Part shown: in pieces, positions 42,055 to 50,184 of the stretch | Layout: every line of letters starts with the position of its first letter | How positions within the stretch are numbered: position 1 is the stretch's first letter | NCBI RefSeq assembly: GCF_008065375.1 | Contig: NZ_VJYI01000007.1 | Span: 248,001-312,000, forward strand | Source: Nonomuraea sp. SYSU D8015 | Lineage (GTDB): Bacteria > Actinomycetota > Actinomycetes > Streptosporangiales > Streptosporangiaceae | Direction: 5' to 3' | DNA: 64,000 nucleotides | Made by a program: the position numbers and the translations under genes | The notes under the pieces: generated by a model | Told to the model about the DNA's origin: nothing | Seen by the model: the letters and a program-made list of their open reading frames with translations, nothing else | The model's database searches: none

Positions 42055-44088
42055 ATGTCATCGGGGAACGATCTACTGGGGCGGCGGCTGCAGGCCGCGA
42101 GGGAGCGCGCCTTCGTCGGGCGGGAGGAGGAGCTCAAGGTCTTCGGGTCGGCGTTGCGCGGCGCCTGCAGCGTCCTGTACGTGCACGGGCCGGGCGGCGT
42201 CGGCAAGTCGACGCTGCTGCGGCGCTTCGCCCACGACGCGGAGGCCGCGGGGCGCCGCGTGACGACCTTGGACGGGCGCACGATGGACCCGTCGCCGGGG
42301 ACGCTCGAGACCGAGGCCGGGCCGGTGCTCCGCGACGAGCGCGCGGTGCTGCTGATCGACGCCTTCGAACGGGTGCAGGGGCTGGAGGGCTGGCTGCGCG
42401 AGCGGTTCCTGCCACGCCTGCCGGTCGGCGCCCTGGTCGTGGTGGCCGGCCGCAATCCCCCGGACATGTTGTGGACGGCCGACCCCGCCTGGACGGGGGC
42501 GCTGCGGGTGATGCCACTGCGCGACCTCGACCCGGCGGACGCCGCCGCACTGCTGGACGTCCGCGGCGTCCTCCGCGACCTGCGCGATCCGCTGCTGGCC
42601 TTCGCCGGCGGCCACCCGCTGGCCCTGTCGCTGGGCGCCGCGGTCGCACTCAAGGACCGCACGGCGAGCGCTCGCTGGACGCCGAGCCAGGACGTGGTGG
42701 CCACCCTTCTCGACCAGCTCGTCGGCGAGGTGCCCAGCCCTGCGCACCAGCGCGCTCTGGAGGTCTGCGCGCACGCGTACATGACCACCGAGGACCTGCT
42801 GCGCGCGGTGCTCCCGGACGAGGACGCCGGGTCCTTGTTCGACTGGCTGCGGCGGCTGCCGTTCGTGGAGTCCAGCCCGCGCGGCCTGTTCCCGCACGAC
42901 GTCGTCCGAGGCGTGCTCGAAGCCGACCTGCGCTGGCGGGACCCGCGGGGCTACGCCGACATGCACAAGAGCATCAGCGACCACCTGGCCGCCCAGATTC
43001 GCGGCGCGACCGACCCCTGCGTGCTCGGCGCCGTCGGCTCGCTGTTCTTCCTGCATCGCGAGGTCGGATCGACCGCCGAGTTCAACAGCTGGCGCGGGGA
43101 CGGCGAGGCGTACGAGGACGCCTTCCGGCCCGAGGACGCCGAGACCATGGTGAAGCTGGCCGCAGAGGTGGCCGGCGAGGAGTCGGCCGCCACCGTCGCC
43201 TTCTGGACGGCCCGGCAGCCGGAGGCGTTCCGGCTCTACCGGCGGACCGAGACCGGTGAGCTGGTCGGCTTCTGCTCCTGGCTCCGTCTGGACCCCCCCT
43301 CCGAGGAGGAGGCGGCCGCCGACCCGATCGTCGCCACCGCCTGGGCGAACGCCCGCGCCATCGCGCCGCTGCGGCCGGGCGAGCACCTGGCCGTGGGCCG
43401 GACCTGGGTACTGGAGCAGTACCAGGGCATGTCCCCGGTGATGGACCTGATGCAGTGGCGGTCCGTGGGCTACTGCCTGCGCGACGACCGCATGGCCTGG
43501 TCGTTCATGGCCATGCGCAGCGACGACCCCATGCGGGACTACCTGCGCCACTACGACATGCACGATCTCGGGGAACACGCCTGGGTGGGTGACGTCGAGT
43601 ACGCCCTGTTCGCCCACGACTGGCGGGCGGTGCCCGCGCAGGCGTGGCTGGACCGGCTCAACCGGCTGCTCACCGGCTCCGGCCAGGAGGACTCCGCCGT
43701 CCCGGCGCCCGCGCTGGCCGTGCTGTCCCGGAGGGAGTTCGCCGACGCCGTCCGCAAGGCCCTGCGCCACCTGTCCAGCCCCGGCGAGCTGGCCGCCAGC
43801 CCGCTCGCCCGCAGCCGGCTCGTCACCGAGCAGCCCGGCTCCGACCCCGCCGAGGTCCTGCGTGCGCTCCTGGAGCAGGCGGTCGACGAGGTGGGCAAGG
43901 ACCCGCGCGCGGAGAAGTTCCACCGGGCGCTCGCCGTCACCTTCCTCCGCGGGGCCCCGACCCAGGAGATCGCCGCCGAACGGCTCGGCCTGCCCTTCAC
44001 CACCTACCGCCGCCACCTGGCCGCCGGCGTCGAACGGGTCAGCGAGGACTTCTGGCACCGGGAGCTCTACGGGACGATCGGCCGCTGA
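42055..44088 (+). CDS. STAND-type ATPase B, paralogue of A
   Basis: This is a 677-aa paralogue of the protein at 38745, colinear throughout. Walker A is GPGGVGKS, Walker B is VLLIDAFE, followed by LLAFAGGHPLALSLGAAVA, the GNAT-like middle (EAFRLYRRTETGELVGFCSWLRL) and the C-terminal GAPTQEIAAERLGLPFTTYRRHLAAGVERV. The first codons (MSSG) and the promoter are also shared. The 5' half and the HTH are the most conserved parts, and the middle differs more, which may reflect different signals. The function is unknown. Confidence 0.8.
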   Translation: MSSGNDLLGRRLQAARERAFVGREEELKVFGSALRGACSVLYVHGPGGVGKSTLLRRFAHDAEAAGRRVTTLDGRTMDPSPGTLETEAGPVLRDERAVLLIDAFERVQGLEGWLRERFLPRLPVGALVVVAGRNPPDMLWTADPAWTGALRVMPLRDLDPADAAALLDVRGVLRDLRDPLLAFAGGHPLALSLGAAVALKDRTASARWTPSQDVVATLLDQLVGEVPSPAHQRALEVCAHAYMTTEDLLRAVLPDEDAGSLFDWLRRLPFVESSPRGLFPHDVVRGVLEADLRWRDPRGYADMHKSISDHLAAQIRGATDPCVLGAVGSLFFLHREVGSTAEFNSWRGDGEAYEDAFRPEDAETMVKLAAEVAGEESAATVAFWTARQPEAFRLYRRTETGELVGFCSWLRLDPPSEEEAAADPIVATAWANARAIAPLRPGEHLAVGRTWVLEQYQGMSPVMDLMQWRSVGYCLRDDRMAWSFMAMRSDDPMRDYLRHYDMHDLGEHAWVGDVEYALFAHDWRAVPAQAWLDRLNRLLTGSGQEDSAVPAPALAVLSRREFADAVRKALRHLSSPGELAASPLARSRLVTEQPGSDPAEVLRALLEQAVDEVGKDPRAEKFHRALAVTFLRGAPTQEIAAERLGLPFTTYRRHLAAGVERVSEDFWHRELYGTIGR

Positions 44089-44138
44089 AGGACGCGGCAC
44101 CAGAGCGGCCCGGCGCGGCCGTTCGTGGCCTACGTGGC

Positions 44139-44306
44139 CTACGCCACGGTGGGCGCTCCGAGCGGGGCCATCGCCGCCTGCCGGGCCTCGTCGCTGATGG
44201 GGGCCGAGGTGAAGGTCTCCGGGTCGACGTTGACGCTGACCCGGCGCCCCTCGGCGTGCACGACCGTCCCGTCGGGCGAGAGCACCCGGAAGCCGTAGAC
44301 CACCAT
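44139..44306 (-). pseudogene. Fragment of an acyl-CoA thioesterase (hotdog) gene
   Basis: This ORF encodes 55 aa resembling only the C-terminal third of a 4HBT-like thioesterase (YGFRVLSPDGTVVHAEGRRVSVNVDPET, then APISDEARQAAMAP). The catalytic N-terminal half, with its Asp, is absent from all frames upstream. It is best read as a remnant. Confidence 0.5.
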
Positions 44307-44441
44307 TTCCCTGCTCACTATCGGGCCACCCGCTGCCCGGCACGGGCGTCCATTGGCCAGAGACCGGTCTGTGAACTGGACAGTCACCGGCGTCAGGCTG
44401 GGCCGGCACGTATCCCGACAGGACGAAAGGAGTGGTGGATC

Positions 44442-45371
44442 ATGGAAGAGCAGGCCGGCGCGGCAGGGCTCCGCGAGGTCGTCCCGGGGGTCTTCGCCTG
44501 GGTGCAGCCGGACGGCACCTGGTGGCTCAACAACGCCGGCGCCGTGGCGGGCGAGGACGGCGTGATGATCGTCGACACGTGCGCCTCCGAGCGGCGTACC
44601 CGCCGGTTCCTGGCGGCGGTGGCGGAGGCGACCGGCGACGTTCCGGTGCGGATGGCGGTCAACACCCATCAGCACGGAGATCACGCCTACGGCAACAGCC
44701 TGCTCCCGGACGAGACGGTGATCTTCGGGCATGCGGCGATGCGGGAGGCGCTGCTGGCCGATCCGCTCATCGACGGATGCCCGCCGATCTGGACGCCGGT
44801 GCCCGACTGGGGGAGCGTGACGCGGCGCGTCCCGTCCGTGGTGTTCCGGTCCGAGCTGACCGTCCACGCCGGCGGGCGGCGGATCGAGCTGCGGCATCCC
44901 GGGTATGCCGCGCACACCCCCGGCGACGTGGTGGCGTGGCTTCCCGAGGAGCGCGTGTTGTTCGCCGGCGACCTGCTGTTCAACGGGCTCACGCCGATGG
45001 TGCTCATGGGATCGCTGGACGGGGCGTTGAGGTCGCTGGACTGGCTGGCCGCGTTCGAGGCCGAGCACGTCGTGCCGGGGCACGGGCCGCTGGCCGGCGC
45101 CGCGGAGTTGCCGGAGATCCTGGCGGTTCACGAGCGCTACTACCGCTTCGTGCTCGAGGTCGCGGGGAAGGGGCGGGAGCAGGGCCTCGCGCCGCTGGCC
45201 GCCGCGCGGGAAGCCGACCTGGGGGAGTTCGCCGAGTGGGCCGACGCCGAGCGGCTGGTGCTCAACCTGCACCGCGCCTACGCCGAGGCGGCGGGCGGCG
45301 AGGCGGATCTCCTCGCCGCCTTCGGTGACGCCATGACGTGGAACGGCGGCCCGCTGCCCACGTCGGTCTGA
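44442..45371 (+). CDS. Metallo-beta-lactamase-fold hydrolase
   Basis: This is a 309-aa MBL-fold protein. The first metal motif reads NTHQHGDHAYGN (HxHxDH), the third-site His is in HPGYAAHTPGD, the bridging Asp is in LFAGDLLFNG, and the last His is in VVPGHGPL. It is therefore a complete dinuclear hydrolase of the SoxH/quinoprotein-relay-associated cyclase type, and the substrate is not clear. Sequence GGAG lies 9 nt before the ATG. Confidence 0.9.
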   Translation: MEEQAGAAGLREVVPGVFAWVQPDGTWWLNNAGAVAGEDGVMIVDTCASERRTRRFLAAVAEATGDVPVRMAVNTHQHGDHAYGNSLLPDETVIFGHAAMREALLADPLIDGCPPIWTPVPDWGSVTRRVPSVVFRSELTVHAGGRRIELRHPGYAAHTPGDVVAWLPEERVLFAGDLLFNGLTPMVLMGSLDGALRSLDWLAAFEAEHVVPGHGPLAGAAELPEILAVHERYYRFVLEVAGKGREQGLAPLAAAREADLGEFAEWADAERLVLNLHRAYAEAAGGEADLLAAFGDAMTWNGGPLPTSV

Positions 45372-45406
45372 CCCCCGGCCACAGGCGGGCCCCCTGGAAG
45401 CGCCTC

Positions 45407-46102
45407 CTACCCTCGGCTGAGGGCGAATTCCGCGGCCGCCTCGGCGTGCAGCCGGGCGGTCGGGAACAACGGGACGCCGACGTCCTTCTCGCCGATCAGC
45501 AGCTCGATCTCGGTGCAGCCGAGGATGACGCCTTCGACGCCCTGCTCCATGAGGTCGTCGATGATCCGCGCGTACGCGGCTCTGGAGGAGTCCTTGAGCA
45601 CCCCACGTATCAGCTCCTTGAAGATCACCTCATGGATCAGCCCGCGCTGCTCAGCCCCCGGGACCACCACCTCGACGCCTTGTGCGGCCAGCCGGTCGCG
45701 GTAGAAGGGCTCCTCCATCACGAAGCGCGTCCCCAGCAGGCCGACCTTGCGCATGCCCCGGGCCAGCACCTCGGCGCCCACGACGTCCGCGATGTGCAGG
45801 AAGGGGACGCTCGCGCTCCGCGTGACCTCATCGGCCACGCGGTTGAAGGTGTTGCTGCAGATGAGCAGGACCTCGGCGCCGGACCGCTCCAGCGTCCGCC
45901 CGGCGTCGGCGAGCATCGTGCCCACCTCGTCCCAGCGGCCGGCGAAGATGAGGTCCTCGACCGTGGTGTAGTCGACCGACCAGATGAGGCTGTTGGCGGA
46001 GTGGCTGCCGCCCAGGCGATCCCGGACGCGCTGGTTGATGATCTGGTAGTAGATGACGGTCGATTCCCAGCTCAGGCCGCCGATGAGGCCGATCGTACGC
46101 AT
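45407..46102 (-). CDS. Aspartate/glutamate racemase family protein
   Basis: This is a 231-aa Asp/Glu racemase (YgeA type). The N-terminus is MRTIGLIGGLSWESTVIYY. The first catalytic Cys is in LLICSNTFN and the second in VILGCTEIELL, so both bases are present. It would interconvert amino acid enantiomers. It is followed by an oxidoreductase gene upstream at a 10-nt distance on the same strand, so the two may be cotranscribed. Confidence 0.9.
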   Translation of the reverse strand: MRTIGLIGGLSWESTVIYYQIINQRVRDRLGGSHSANSLIWSVDYTTVEDLIFAGRWDEVGTMLADAGRTLERSGAEVLLICSNTFNRVADEVTRSASVPFLHIADVVGAEVLARGMRKVGLLGTRFVMEEPFYRDRLAAQGVEVVVPGAEQRGLIHEVIFKELIRGVLKDSSRAAYARIIDDLMEQGVEGVILGCTEIELLIGEKDVGVPLFPTARLHAEAAAEFALSRG

Positions 46103-46112
46103 GAGTCTCCGT

Positions 46113-47081
46113 TCAGGGGATGAGCAGGGTCTTGCCGAGTGTCCGGCGCGCGCCGACGGCGGCGTGCGCGTCGGCGGCGCGGTCGAGGGGGAACGTCTGG
46201 CCGACGGCCGGCCGCAGACGTCCGGCCGCGCCCTCGGCCAGGGCCTCCACGGACAGCTGCTGCATGACGGCCGGGGAGGGGAAGGCGGCGCCCATCGGGA
46301 CGAGGGTGACGCCGCGTGCGGCCACGTCCTCCTCCGGGATCCGGGTCATCGTGCCGCAGCCCGCGCCGAAGGCGATGAACCGGCCGCCCGGCCGGACCAG
46401 CTCGAACGCGGCGCGTCCGAGGTCGCCACCGGCGGCGTCACAGGCGATGTCCACGCCCGCGCCGCCGGTCGCGTCCCGTACGACCTTCTCCCAGCCCGGG
46501 CCGGTGTAGTCGACGACCACGTCGGCGCCCCGCCCGAGGGCGAGGCCGAGTTTGGGCGAGGAGCTCGCGGCCGCCACCACCCGGGCGCCGGTCTGCTTGA
46601 CGACCTGGATCAGCAGGCTGCCGACGCCGCTGCCGCCGGCCCCGATCAGCACCCAATCCCCGGGTCCCGGCGCCACGGCTCGGCCGATGCCCAGTGCGGT
46701 GCGGCCGTCGTTCAGCAGGCCGACGGCCTCACGGAAGTCGAGCGCGTCCGGGATCGGGATCACCAGGGCGGCGTCGACCGCGACCTTCTCCGCGTAGCCG
46801 CCCGAGCCGCCGGTCGTGGTGGCCACCCGTTGTCCGACCAGCGCGGGGTCCGCGCCGGGACCGGCCGTCACGACCGTGCCCGCGACGCCGTTGCCCGGGA
46901 TGACGGGCAGCTCGGGCAGGGGCATGGGCGCCGAACCCGAGCGCACCTGGGTCTCCACGTACGTGATCCCGATCGCCGCCGCCTCGACCACGACCTGCCC
47001 CTCGCCGGGCACCGGATCCGGGGTCTCCTCCACTGTCAGCACCTCGGGCCCGCCGAACCGCCGCAACCACACGGCACGCAT
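46113..47081 (-). CDS. Zinc-type MDR quinone oxidoreductase-like protein
   Basis: This is a 322-aa medium-chain dehydrogenase/reductase. It has the GroES-like N-terminus (MRAVWLRRFGGPEVLTVEE), VIPGNGVAGTVV, and the NADPH-binding motif VLIGAGGSGVGSLLIQVVKQTGARVVA. No catalytic zinc cysteines are visible, which fits the quinone oxidoreductase branch. It lies 10 nt before the racemase gene on the same strand. Confidence 0.9.
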   Translation of the reverse strand: MRAVWLRRFGGPEVLTVEETPDPVPGEGQVVVEAAAIGITYVETQVRSGSAPMPLPELPVIPGNGVAGTVVTAGPGADPALVGQRVATTTGGSGGYAEKVAVDAALVIPIPDALDFREAVGLLNDGRTALGIGRAVAPGPGDWVLIGAGGSGVGSLLIQVVKQTGARVVAAASSSPKLGLALGRGADVVVDYTGPGWEKVVRDATGGAGVDIACDAAGGDLGRAAFELVRPGGRFIAFGAGCGTMTRIPEEDVAARGVTLVPMGAAFPSPAVMQQLSVEALAEGAAGRLRPAVGQTFPLDRAADAHAAVGARRTLGKTLLIP

Positions 47082-47182
47082 CCGTCATCTCCTTCTTCCG
47101 TCCGTGAGCGGAAAGTGTCCGGCGGCCGGTTGTCCGGAGAGAAGTCCAGATGGTGACCACTTCCTGGCCGATCAGGTATTGA

Positions 47183-47872
47183 GTGAACGGACTCTCCGTC
47201 GCGTACGGCGCCGTCGAGGCGGTCAAGGACGTCGCCTTCACCGTCGCGGAAGGCCAGATCGTCTGCCTGGTCGGCGCCAACGGCGCGGGCAAGAGCACGA
47301 CGCTCAGGACAGTCTCCGGCCTGCTCCGCCCGCGCCGGGGCGAGATCCTCTTCCGCGGCCGGCCCATCCACCGCCTGCCCGCGCACGCCGTGCTCGCCGC
47401 CGGCATCGCGCACTGCCCTGAGGGACGCAGGCTGTTCGCCGGGATGAGCGTCGAGGAGAACCTGCTCCTGGGCGCCTACCTGCGACGGGACCGCGACGTC
47501 GGACAGGACGCGGCCCGCGTCTACGACCTCTTCCCCGTCCTGGGGGAGCGGCGGGCGCAGCCGGCGGGGCTGCTCTCCGGGGGCGAGCAGCAGATGGTGG
47601 CGATCGGCCGGGCCATGATGGCCCGGCCGAAGCTGCTCATGTTCGACGAGCCGACCATGGGACTGTCCCCGATCATGATCCAGCAGATCCTGGACACGAT
47701 CGCCGTGCTCCGCGACCTGGGGACGACGATCCTCATGGTCGAGCAGAACGCCCTGGCCGCCCTCACCCTGGCCGACCACGGCTACGTGATCGACCTCGGC
47801 CGCACCACCCTCTCCGGCCCCGGCAAGGACCTGCTCGCCGACCGCAGGGTCCGCCAGGCCTACCTCGGCTGA
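47183..47872 (+). CDS. LivF-type ABC transporter ATPase, orphan
   Basis: This is a 229-aa ATPase of the branched-chain amino acid type. Walker A is GANGAGKST, the signature is LSGGEQQM, Walker B is LLMFDEPTMGLSP, and the family sequence CPEGRRLFAGMSVEENLLLGA is present. The usual first six to eight residues are lacking, because the GTG at 47183 begins right at GLSVAYG. None of the LivG, LivH, LivM or LivK genes is nearby, so it is a stray member or the remnant of a lost operon. Confidence 0.85.
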   Translation: MNGLSVAYGAVEAVKDVAFTVAEGQIVCLVGANGAGKSTTLRTVSGLLRPRRGEILFRGRPIHRLPAHAVLAAGIAHCPEGRRLFAGMSVEENLLLGAYLRRDRDVGQDAARVYDLFPVLGERRAQPAGLLSGGEQQMVAIGRAMMARPKLLMFDEPTMGLSPIMIQQILDTIAVLRDLGTTILMVEQNALAALTLADHGYVIDLGRTTLSGPGKDLLADRRVRQAYLG

Positions 47873-48040
47873 GCCTAGCCCCGCCCAGCACGCGCCCTCT
47901 CGACCCGGGCCGACCGGTTCGGCCGCCCCGCCCTTACAGAAGGGCCCGGCGCCGACCACCTCCCTTCCCCCAAAGGGACCCACGCCGAAGTACGGCGCGG
48001 GGAGGAGGAACGCCGGCCGGTCGGCGCGACGTGCGTGGCG

Positions 48041-48922
48041 CTAGCGCTCTGGGGTGCTGTAGGTCGAGGCCCGGAACAGGAAGGAGGCCCAGGAGCGGTA
48101 GGGCCGCCAGGCGTCGGCCAGCTTCCGGTACGCGGCGGGCGGCGCGTCCTCCGGCAACCCGTACGCATCCCGCAGGATGGCGAACAGCCGCGGCTCGTCG
48201 CCCGGGAACGCATCCGGCGCGCCCGCCCCCCGGATCAGGATCAGCCCCGCCGAGAACGGCCCCACACCGGGAAGGGCACGCAACTCGGCCAGCGCCTCCT
48301 CCGGGGACAGCGCCCGCAGGTGCTCGGCGGTGAGCACGCCGTCGAGCGCCGCCCGGGCCAGCCCGCGCACCCACTCCTCCTTCTGCGCGGGCAGTCCGAG
48401 ACCGCCCGCCTCCAGCAATGTCATGGGCGGCGGGAAGGCCGCGTACACCTGCCCGTCCACCGTCACCTTCGCGCCGAACCGCTCCGCGATGCGCTGCTTG
48501 ATGCGGGAGGCGATGAGCATCGACGACCGCTGCACGATCACCGCCCAGCAGGCCGCCTCCCACGGGCTCCAGAAGCACACCGGCCGCAGGCCCGGGCTGA
48601 GCCGCTGGAGATCGCCGAGCACGGGGTCGGCCTCGCCGACCTTGGCGAAGCCGGCGCCGTCCACGTCGAGGGAGAGGATCCGCGCCACCTCACCCCTGAT
48701 CCCCGGCCCGGCGGCCCGCGTCGCGGTCACGGACACGCCGCCCGGCACGCCCGTCACCGTCACGCCGATCGGCAGCCAGTCGGTCTCCGCGCAGTAGGCG
48801 AAGCGCAGCGCCCGCCCGTCGGACGGCAGCGCGCTGGTGGCCGGCCAGTCCTCGACGAAGCGCAGCGAGGCGCCGAAGTCGAACGGCCCCTCGGCGGTGA
48901 GCGTGAATCCGTGCGTGGTCAT
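48041..48922 (-). CDS. DNA-3-methyladenine glycosylase (AlkA-like)
   Basis: This is a 293-aa HhH-GPD glycosylase. The N-terminal domain has the AlkA N-type fold. The helix-hairpin-helix is LRALPGVGPFSAGLILIRG, and the catalytic Asp lies in the GAPDAFPGDEPRL segment. No iron-sulfur cluster cysteines follow, as expected for AlkA. It would excise alkylated bases. It is on the same strand as, and close to, a second HhH protein gene. Confidence 0.88.
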   Translation of the reverse strand: MTTHGFTLTAEGPFDFGASLRFVEDWPATSALPSDGRALRFAYCAETDWLPIGVTVTGVPGGVSVTATRAAGPGIRGEVARILSLDVDGAGFAKVGEADPVLGDLQRLSPGLRPVCFWSPWEAACWAVIVQRSSMLIASRIKQRIAERFGAKVTVDGQVYAAFPPPMTLLEAGGLGLPAQKEEWVRGLARAALDGVLTAEHLRALSPEEALAELRALPGVGPFSAGLILIRGAGAPDAFPGDEPRLFAILRDAYGLPEDAPPAAYRKLADAWRPYRSWASFLFRASTYSTPER

Positions 48923-48949
48923 GCACGCATGCTAGGAGCCCCGCGGCGC

Positions 48950-49600
48950 TCACCGGCCCGCGAGGGCGCGGATCTCCTCGTGGCGGTGGTCCAGGTCGAT
49001 CTGGGCGAGCGCGCCGACCAGCCACGCGAACTGCTCCGACTCCTCGTACTTCGCCAGTTCGGCCAGGTCTTCCGGGGTGCGGCCCAGCCCGAGCTTGCGC
49101 GCCGCGGACAGCGCCTGCCGGTCGGCGAACGGCGACACCTCCTTCCACAGCACCTGGGCCTCACGGAAGAACAGGTCCACGACCTTGCCGTCCACGCCCG
49201 GCAGGTCCTCCAGCATCGCCCGCTCCCGCAACGGATCGCGCCGCGCCTCGGTGCGGAGCCGGCGCAGGTCGCCCCGATAGCGGTCGGCCACGGTCCAGGC
49301 CAGCTCACCGAGGATCTCGGCGGTGCCCCGCCGCACGCCCTTGCCCAGGGCCCCGACCCGCTGGTCGTACGGGGAGGCCGCCAGCTTCTGAGCGGTGTCC
49401 CAGCGGTCGCGCAGCCGCTGGGCCGCCTCCACCGCCACGTGGTAGTCCTTGCTGCGGCGCAGCAGGATCGACAGGCACAGCAGCTGGAACAACCGTCCCG
49501 GATTGTTGGTCACCGGGAACCCGTGCGGCTCGGCGAAGCCGCGGCCGATCTCGCGCAGCAGCCCGCGGACCAGGCGGCGCTTGTCGTCGACGTCCATCAT
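48950..49600 (-). CDS. Helix-hairpin-helix protein, endonuclease III-like
   Basis: This is a 216-aa helical protein. The motif LEDLPGVDGKVVDLFFREAQVLW is a HhH with an adjoining helix, and FQLLCLSILLRRSKDYHVAVEAAQRL is like the first helices of the endonuclease III fold. The catalytic Lys and the [4Fe-4S] cysteines of endonuclease III are missing. It lies 28 nt upstream of the AlkA-like gene on the same strand. It may bind DNA or assist repair; glycosylase activity is doubtful. Confidence 0.75.
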   Translation of the reverse strand: MMDVDDKRRLVRGLLREIGRGFAEPHGFPVTNNPGRLFQLLCLSILLRRSKDYHVAVEAAQRLRDRWDTAQKLAASPYDQRVGALGKGVRRGTAEILGELAWTVADRYRGDLRRLRTEARRDPLRERAMLEDLPGVDGKVVDLFFREAQVLWKEVSPFADRQALSAARKLGLGRTPEDLAELAKYEESEQFAWLVGALAQIDLDHRHEEIRALAGR

Positions 49601-49720
49601 GCCGTGCCGCTTACCCGCCGCCCCCGCGGCAAACGCCCCTGCCGACTACGGGCCGAAACGAGGGGAACTCTTGACGGCGGGAGGATTCCCGACGATGCGC
49701 GTTGCTGCTGGAGTGGCGAT

Positions 49721-50122
49721 ATGAGCGGAGGCCATCGCGCGGTGCCGCACACCGCGGACATCGCGGTGGAGGCGTGGGCGGACAGCCGGGAGGAGTGCCT
49801 GGCCGAGGCGGTGCGAGGGCTGGTGGAGAGCTTCGCCGACCTCCGGGACGCGCCGCCCGCCGACGGCGTGGACGTCGCGGTGACGGCGCAGGACGACGAG
49901 GACCTGCTCGTCGAGGTGCTGCAAGAGGTGATCTACCAGATCGAGGTGCACGGCCGCCTGGTCGTGGACGTGTCGCCCGGCGCGGCCGGGCTGCGGCTGG
50001 CGACGGTCCCGGCGGACGCGGTGGAGCAGGTCGGCGCGATGCCGAAGGCGGTGACCGCGCACGAGGTGCGGTTCGGGGAGACGGACGGGACGTGGCGAGC
50101 ACACGTCGTGGTGGACGTCTAG
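49721..50122 (+). CDS. Archease
   Basis: This is a 133-aa archease. The family start is HTADIAVEAWADSREECLAEAVRGL with the conserved His-Thr-Ala-Asp. The body has LLVEVLQEVIYQIEVHG, and the C-terminal strands end with KAVTAHEVRF. Archease accelerates the GTP-dependent guanylylation of RtcB, and an RtcB gene lies convergently 60 bp away, which supports function. Confidence 0.93.
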   Translation: MSGGHRAVPHTADIAVEAWADSREECLAEAVRGLVESFADLRDAPPADGVDVAVTAQDDEDLLVEVLQEVIYQIEVHGRLVVDVSPGAAGLRLATVPADAVEQVGAMPKAVTAHEVRFGETDGTWRAHVVVDV

Positions 50123-50155
50123 CCCCCCGTGGCGGGCGTGCGGCCTTGCGCGGCG

Positions 50156-50178
50156 GGCGTGCGGATGTTCCGCACGCC
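50156..50178. terminator. Bidirectional terminator between archease and rtcB
   Basis: GGCGTGCGGA-TGT-TCCGCACGCC is a perfect 10-bp stem with a 3-nt loop between the two convergent genes. Confidence 0.75.
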
Positions 50179-50184
50179 GGCCGG

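Noticed and set aside
38745..44088. RHIM/BASS-like motif in the STAND ATPases A and B
   Set aside because: Their N-termini (MSSG, then LLGRRLQAAR) lack the glycine-spaced V-Q-A motif, so they are not placed in the amyloid group.
42073..44409. 778-aa open frame on the minus strand over STAND ATPase B
   Set aside because: The plus-strand gene has Walker motifs and a paralogue. The opposite frame has no recognisable domain.
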